From: Ignavibacteria bacterium | GTDB taxonomy: Bacteria > Bacteroidota > Ignavibacteria > Tepidaquicellales > Tepidaquicellaceae | DNA length: 64,000 nt | Reading direction: 5' to 3' | Assembly: GCA_016719565.1 (NCBI GenBank) | Contig: JADJYU010000010.1 | Location: 1-64,000 of the forward strand | Shown: piece after piece, positions 60,039 through 64,000 of the stretch | How the letters are laid out: every line of letters starts with the position of its first letter | Numbering within the stretch: the first letter of the stretch is position 1 | Notes under the pieces: generated by a model | Told to the model about the DNA's origin: nothing | The model's database searches: none | Seen by the model: only the letters and a program-made list of their open reading frames with translations | Made by a program: the position numbers and the translations under genes

Positions 60039-63000
60039 TTATGTATTTCCCTGAGTTTTGTTTTCATTTATATCTGTTTCAGATAATTTTTTGTAAATTT
60101 CCCATCTTTTATTTACATCTTTCTGCGCAAGTATCATTAATTCCCGTGCATGCTCCGGATCAGACTTAGTAAGCATTTTATATCTGGCCTGAGCGTAGGC
60201 ATACTCTTCAAGTTTAATAGCAGGAGCGCCTGAATCAAGCCGGAACGGATTTTTATTTTCATCAATTAACCGCGGATCATATCTGAACAACGGCCAGTAA
60301 CCGCTCTTGACAGCATTCTTCTGATGATCAAGTGCTTTTTCCATATTTATACCATGCGCAATGCAGTGTGAATATGCAATGATCAGCGAAGGACCGTTGT
60401 ATGACTCTGCTTCAAGAAAAGTTTTTAAAGTATGAGTATCATTTGCACCCATTGCAACTTTTGCAACATAAACACTTCCATAATTAACTGCCATCATAGC
60501 AAGATCTTTTTTAGGATTTGGCTTCCCGGATGTCGCAAATTTTGCAACTGCGCCAAGTCCGGTTGCTTTTGACATCTGTCCGCCTGTGTTGGAATAGACT
60601 TCTGTATCGAGTACAAGTATATTAACGTTTCTTCCGGAAGCCATTACATGATCGAGTCCGCCAAAACCAATATCATAAGCCCAGCCATCTCCGCCAATGA
60701 TCCATACTGATTTTTTTATCAGATGATCAGCCACAGACATAAGCTCAACAGCATCAGGATTGGAATCCGATTGAAATTTTTGCTTCAGGATTTTAACTCT
60801 TTCCCGCTGTTCATAAATGCCTGATTCATCTGACTGATCTGCGTTTAAAATTTCATCCGCAAATGATTCACCTGCTTCATTCTTAAGTCTTATCAATAAT
60901 TCTTTCGCATATTCATTTTGTTTATCAATTGAGATCCGCATACCAAGTCCAAATTCTGCATTGTCCTCAAAAAGTGAATTTGACCAGGCAGGACCCCTTC
61001 CCTCATTATTTTTTGTCCATGGAGTCGTGGGAAGATTTCCTCCGTAAATAGAAGAGCAACCGGTAGCATTTGCAATAACAGATCTGTCCCCGAAAAGCTG
61101 TGATACAAGTTTTATATAAGGTGTTTCACCGCAGCCTGTACAAGCGCCGGAGAATTCAAACAAAGGCTGAAATAGCTGACTGCTTTTAACAAGTCCTGTA
61201 TTAACCTGTGTCCGGTCGAATTCCGGGATATTGAGAAAATAATTCCAGTTTTCAGATTCCTGTTTTCTTAACGGAAGCTGCGGCATCATATTCAGAGCTT
61301 TTAATTTTACCTGTTGCTTATTTTTCACCGGACAAATTTCGAAACACAGTGTGCATCCTGTACAGTCTTCGGGAGCTACCTGAATTGTATATAATTTATT
61401 TTCTCCGAACTCTTTACCTTTTGCAGGCATGTGTTTAAAAGTCGCCGGAGCGTCTTTCAGATATCCTTCATCATAACTTTTAATGCGGATGCATGCATGC
61501 GGACAGATCATTGCGCACTTTCCGCACTGAATACAAATGCTTTCATCCCACACAGGGATCTGATGCGCAATATTTCTTTTTTCCCATTGAGCAGTGCCGG
61601 TCGGAAATGTTCCGTCAGAAGGCATTTCACTGACTTTTATATCATCACCGAGTCCTTCAATAATTTTGCTCAGAACGTTTCTGACAAATTCGGGAGCATT
61701 TTCGGAAACCGGATTTTTAATTTTAATACTGCCGGGAATTTTTCCGATGGTATCAACTTCAAATAAATTCGCCAGAGTTTTATCAACAGCATCAAAATTT
61801 TTAACTACGACATCGTCTCCTTTGGACTGATAAGTTTTCTTAATGGAATTCTTTATATGCTGTATCGCTTCATCTTTCGGAAGTACGCCGGATATTGCGA
61901 AGAAGCAGGTCTGCATAATTGTATTTATTCTCAAACCCATACCGGTTTCAGATGCAACTTTAAAAGCATCAATAATATAAAACTTTAATTTCTTATCAAT
62001 GATCTGCTTACCGACTTTTTCAGGAAGCATATTAAAAATTTCATCTTTACTGTAAATAGTATTAAGCAGAAAAGTACCGCCGGGCTTAATGTCTTTAAGC
62101 ATATCAAAATTTTCTATCAGCGAAAAAAGGTGACAGCCGATGAAATCCGGAGATTGAACCAGATAAGCAGATCTGATCTGTTTCTTTCCGAATCTCAGAT
62201 GAGAAACAGTGGTCGAACCGGATTTTTTGGAATCATAAACGAAATATCCCTGTGCATAATTGTCAGTTTCCTCGCCGATTATTTTTATAGTATTCTTATT
62301 TGCTCCGACAGTACCGTCAGAACCCAGACCGAAAAACATTGCGCCGAACTGATCATCAGAAACGGATTTAAAATCTCTGTCATATTCCAGACTGGTAAAA
62401 GTCACATCATCATTAATACCAACAGTAAAATGATTTTTCGGTTCTTCTTTTTTCATTTCGTCAAAGACAGCTTTTACCATTGCAGGCGTAAACTCCTTTG
62501 AAGACAATCCGTACCGGCCGCCTGTTACAACAGGCATTTTTGCAAACGGGGGATTCTTGCTGTTCATGGATTCATTTAGAGCAGCAATGACATCCAGATA
62601 AAGCGGTTCACCGACGCTTCCCGGTTCTTTTGTCCGGTCCAGGACAGAAATATTTTTAACTGTTCCGGGAATTTTATTTACAAAACTTTTTATATCAAAA
62701 GGTCTGAAAAGTCTTACTTTAAGAAGACCGATTTTTTCGTCAGGATTACTAAGCAGCTGATCTACAGTTTCCTCTGAAGTCTCACAGCCGGATCCCATCA
62801 TGATAATAATTCTTTCTGCATCCGGAGAGCCGTGATAATCATAGAGTTCATATTTCCTTCCGGTGATATCATAGAAAGAATTCATGGCATTCTGCAAAAT
62901 GGCCGGAAAATGATCATAGAATTTATTAACAGTTTCTCTTCCCTGAAAATACACATCAGGATTCTGTGCAGTGCCGCGGATGAACGGGTTATCAGGATTA

Positions 63001-63623
63001 AGAGCTTTACTGCGATGGAGTTTAATGAATTTATCATCGATCATATCTCTGATATCTTTTACATCAAGTTCTTCAATTTTCATTACTTCATGTGAAGTTC
63101 TGAATCCGTCAAAGAAATGAACTATAGGGATACTGGATTCAAGAGTAGCTTTTTGAGAGATCAGTGCAAAGTCCATAACTTCCTGAACTGAATTGGAACA
63201 GATCATTGCGAAACCGGTCTGTCTTACCGCCATTACATCAGAGTGATCTCCGAAAATTGATAACGCCTGTGCAGAAAGAGATCGCGCAGTAACATGAAAA
63301 ACTGTAGGAGTCAGCTCACCTGCAATTTTGTACATATTAGGGATCATCAGAAGCAATCCCTGTGAAGCTGTAAAAGTGGTGGTCATGGATCCGCATTGCA
63401 ATGCGCCGTGAACTGTTCCGGCTGCGCCTCCTTCACTCTGCATTTCGACAACTACCGGAACTGTGCCCCAGATATTTTTCTGTCCGGCTGAAGACCATGC
63501 ATCGGAGAGTTCACCCATAGGAGATGAGGGTGTAATCGGATATATAGCAATAACTTCGTTAACTTTGTGCGCGACATACGCAGCAGCTTCATTTCCGTCA
63601 ATAGTGATTTTTCTTCTGTTCAT
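60039..63623 (-). CDS. nifJ: Pyruvate:ferredoxin (flavodoxin) oxidoreductase
   Basis: 1194 aa, intact, all domains in one chain. Domain I 'YPITPSSPMGELSDAWSS', domain III gamma-like 'GLGSDGTVGANKNTIKII', two [4Fe-4S] motifs 'CIQCGKCAMICPHACI' and 'CTGCTLCFEICPVKNK', then the thiamine-diphosphate domain 'GCSSIYGGNLPTTPW' and 'GGDGWAYDIGFGGLDHVMA' with 'EVYSNTGGQMSKAT'. It converts pyruvate and CoA to acetyl-CoA and CO2, reducing ferredoxin; it can work in reverse. The ferredoxin at 35 kb and Pta at 3 kb would link to it. The oxygen-sensitivity of such enzymes supports an anaerobic lifestyle. Confidence 0.97.
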   Translation of the reverse strand: MNRRKITIDGNEAAAYVAHKVNEVIAIYPITPSSPMGELSDAWSSAGQKNIWGTVPVVVEMQSEGGAAGTVHGALQCGSMTTTFTASQGLLLMIPNMYKIAGELTPTVFHVTARSLSAQALSIFGDHSDVMAVRQTGFAMICSNSVQEVMDFALISQKATLESSIPIVHFFDGFRTSHEVMKIEELDVKDIRDMIDDKFIKLHRSKALNPDNPFIRGTAQNPDVYFQGRETVNKFYDHFPAILQNAMNSFYDITGRKYELYDYHGSPDAERIIIMMGSGCETSEETVDQLLSNPDEKIGLLKVRLFRPFDIKSFVNKIPGTVKNISVLDRTKEPGSVGEPLYLDVIAALNESMNSKNPPFAKMPVVTGGRYGLSSKEFTPAMVKAVFDEMKKEEPKNHFTVGINDDVTFTSLEYDRDFKSVSDDQFGAMFFGLGSDGTVGANKNTIKIIGEETDNYAQGYFVYDSKKSGSTTVSHLRFGKKQIRSAYLVQSPDFIGCHLFSLIENFDMLKDIKPGGTFLLNTIYSKDEIFNMLPEKVGKQIIDKKLKFYIIDAFKVASETGMGLRINTIMQTCFFAISGVLPKDEAIQHIKNSIKKTYQSKGDDVVVKNFDAVDKTLANLFEVDTIGKIPGSIKIKNPVSENAPEFVRNVLSKIIEGLGDDIKVSEMPSDGTFPTGTAQWEKRNIAHQIPVWDESICIQCGKCAMICPHACIRIKSYDEGYLKDAPATFKHMPAKGKEFGENKLYTIQVAPEDCTGCTLCFEICPVKNKQQVKLKALNMMPQLPLRKQESENWNYFLNIPEFDRTQVNTGLVKSSQLFQPLFEFSGACTGCGETPYIKLVSQLFGDRSVIANATGCSSIYGGNLPTTPWTKNNEGRGPAWSNSLFEDNAEFGLGMRISIDKQNEYAKELLIRLKNEAGESFADEILNADQSDESGIYEQRERVKILKQKFQSDSNPDAVELMSVADHLIKKSVWIIGGDGWAYDIGFGGLDHVMASGRNVNILVLDTEVYSNTGGQMSKATGLGAVAKFATSGKPNPKKDLAMMAVNYGSVYVAKVAMGANDTHTLKTFLEAESYNGPSLIIAYSHCIAHGINMEKALDHQKNAVKSGYWPLFRYDPRLIDENKNPFRLDSGAPAIKLEEYAYAQARYKMLTKSDPEHARELMILAQKDVNKRWEIYKKLSETDINENKTQGNT

Positions 63624-63950
63624 TTATTTTAATTCGGTTATTGAGAGAGTAAACAGTACAAATTGAAAATATAAAATTAAAATTGTTTAAATAATTTTGA
63701 ATTAATATATATCAAAGAAAAGTATAGTAGTATGATAAATGTCACCGTTTGGATATTTGCATGTCATGGTTAAATTTGTGAGATTAAATTCTCTGAATTA
63801 ATAATACCTTTAGAAAATTATGAAAAAAACTTTATGATATAATTTAGAGTATTACTGAACAAAATATATGTTTTAATGCGGTGATTGTGATTCAAAAAAA
63901 TGTTAATTTTACTATTATAAATTAATAAAAATAAATTACTATTTAATACT
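63624..63950. other. Divergent intergenic region upstream of nifJ
   Basis: 327 bp of AT-rich DNA with no gene. Likely holds the nifJ promoter. No recognised operator. Confidence 0.35.
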
Positions 63951-64000
63951 TTGAAAACAGAAGATGGCGTTATAGAAAAAGAAAGTGTTGTTGTCAGATT
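63951..64000 (+). CDS. Possible first codons of a 2-oxoacid:ferredoxin oxidoreductase alpha subunit
   Basis: A TTG at 63951 opens a frame '(M)KTEDGVIEKESVVVR' to the window edge. 'KxSVVxR' at this distance from the start is how KorA proteins begin, before 'FAGDSGDGMQ'. Only 16 codons are visible, no strong ribosome site is seen, so this is tentative. Confidence 0.3.
   Translation, partial: MKTEDGVIEKESVVVR

Noticed and set aside
61431..61766. Plus-strand frames inside nifJ
   Set aside because: Antisense shadows of an intact, strongly recognisable gene.

Overview
The window looks like a draft chromosomal segment of an AT-rich, anaerobic or facultatively anaerobic member of the Bacteroidota/Ignavibacteria/Chlorobi assemblage, most likely an Ignavibacteria-type organism. 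The support is four secreted proteins ending in a type IX secretion (T9SS) sorting domain with the YPNPFNP-type motif, a PorV-like outer-membrane protein, a one-chain pyruvate:ferredoxin oxidoreductase (NifJ), 2[4Fe-4S] ferredoxin, ATP-dependent radical acyl-CoA dehydratase-type proteins, and an IleRS with the GIHH form of the HIGH motif. This placement is inferred from gene content; no rRNA gene is present.

Reading-frame quality is uneven. From 1 to about 13.5 kb nearly every recognisable gene (pheT, a Lys-rich protein, mnmA, pta, an MlaF-type ATPase, a giant secreted lipase-like protein, a YgjP-type hydrolase, an Omp28-like protein) is broken by several single-base frameshifts. Later genes are mostly intact, with single breaks in a BNR protein, hpnE, the activase, the MalT-like regulator, ileS, a GNAT gene, cphA and a DedA gene. 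Housekeeping genes being hit, often at homopolymers, points to sequencing or assembly indels. Such loci are annotated here as one gene each.

Layout: 1-5 kb holds housekeeping genes. 5.2-6.3 kb holds a long degenerate 21-nt repeat block followed by an IS256-type transposase remnant. 6.6-16.5 kb is rich in secreted proteins (SBBP propeller/lipase/Fn3/dockerin-like giant, Omp28-like thiol protein, two BNR-type T9SS proteins). 17.1-20.2 kb is an hpnC-hpnD-hpnE squalene operon. 20.2-27.7 kb carries a HgdB-like protein and a double-activase protein of the 2-hydroxyacyl-CoA dehydratase type, with a LamG/kelch T9SS protein between them. A large MalT/SARP-like regulator follows. 31.1-40.2 kb is mainly minus-strand housekeeping: secA, lspA, a DksA/TraR zinc-finger protein with a histone-like tail, ileS, plus a plus-strand ferredoxin. 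40.4-44.4 kb has a GH16-like lipoprotein, an ECF sigma/anti-sigma/Spy-like operon and a GNAT. 44.4-50.4 kb runs plus: DUF1460 amidase, plsY, transketolase N-subunit, cyanophycinase and cyanophycin synthetase, faced by an isoaspartyl dipeptidase/asparaginase. 51.5-58.7 kb is envelope biogenesis (PorV, CtpA, two DUF3108 proteins, LolA, a UPF0104 flippase-like protein, DedA). The end carries a dihydroorotate dehydrogenase-like protein, nifJ, and perhaps the first codons of korA.

The strongest biological stories are a compact cyanophycin make-and-break locus, a complete squalene route with no cyclase beside it, an orphan ATP-driven radical dehydratase/reductase pair of unknown substrate, and the heptad-coding 21-nt repeat block. 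I found no CRISPR array, tRNA or rRNA.
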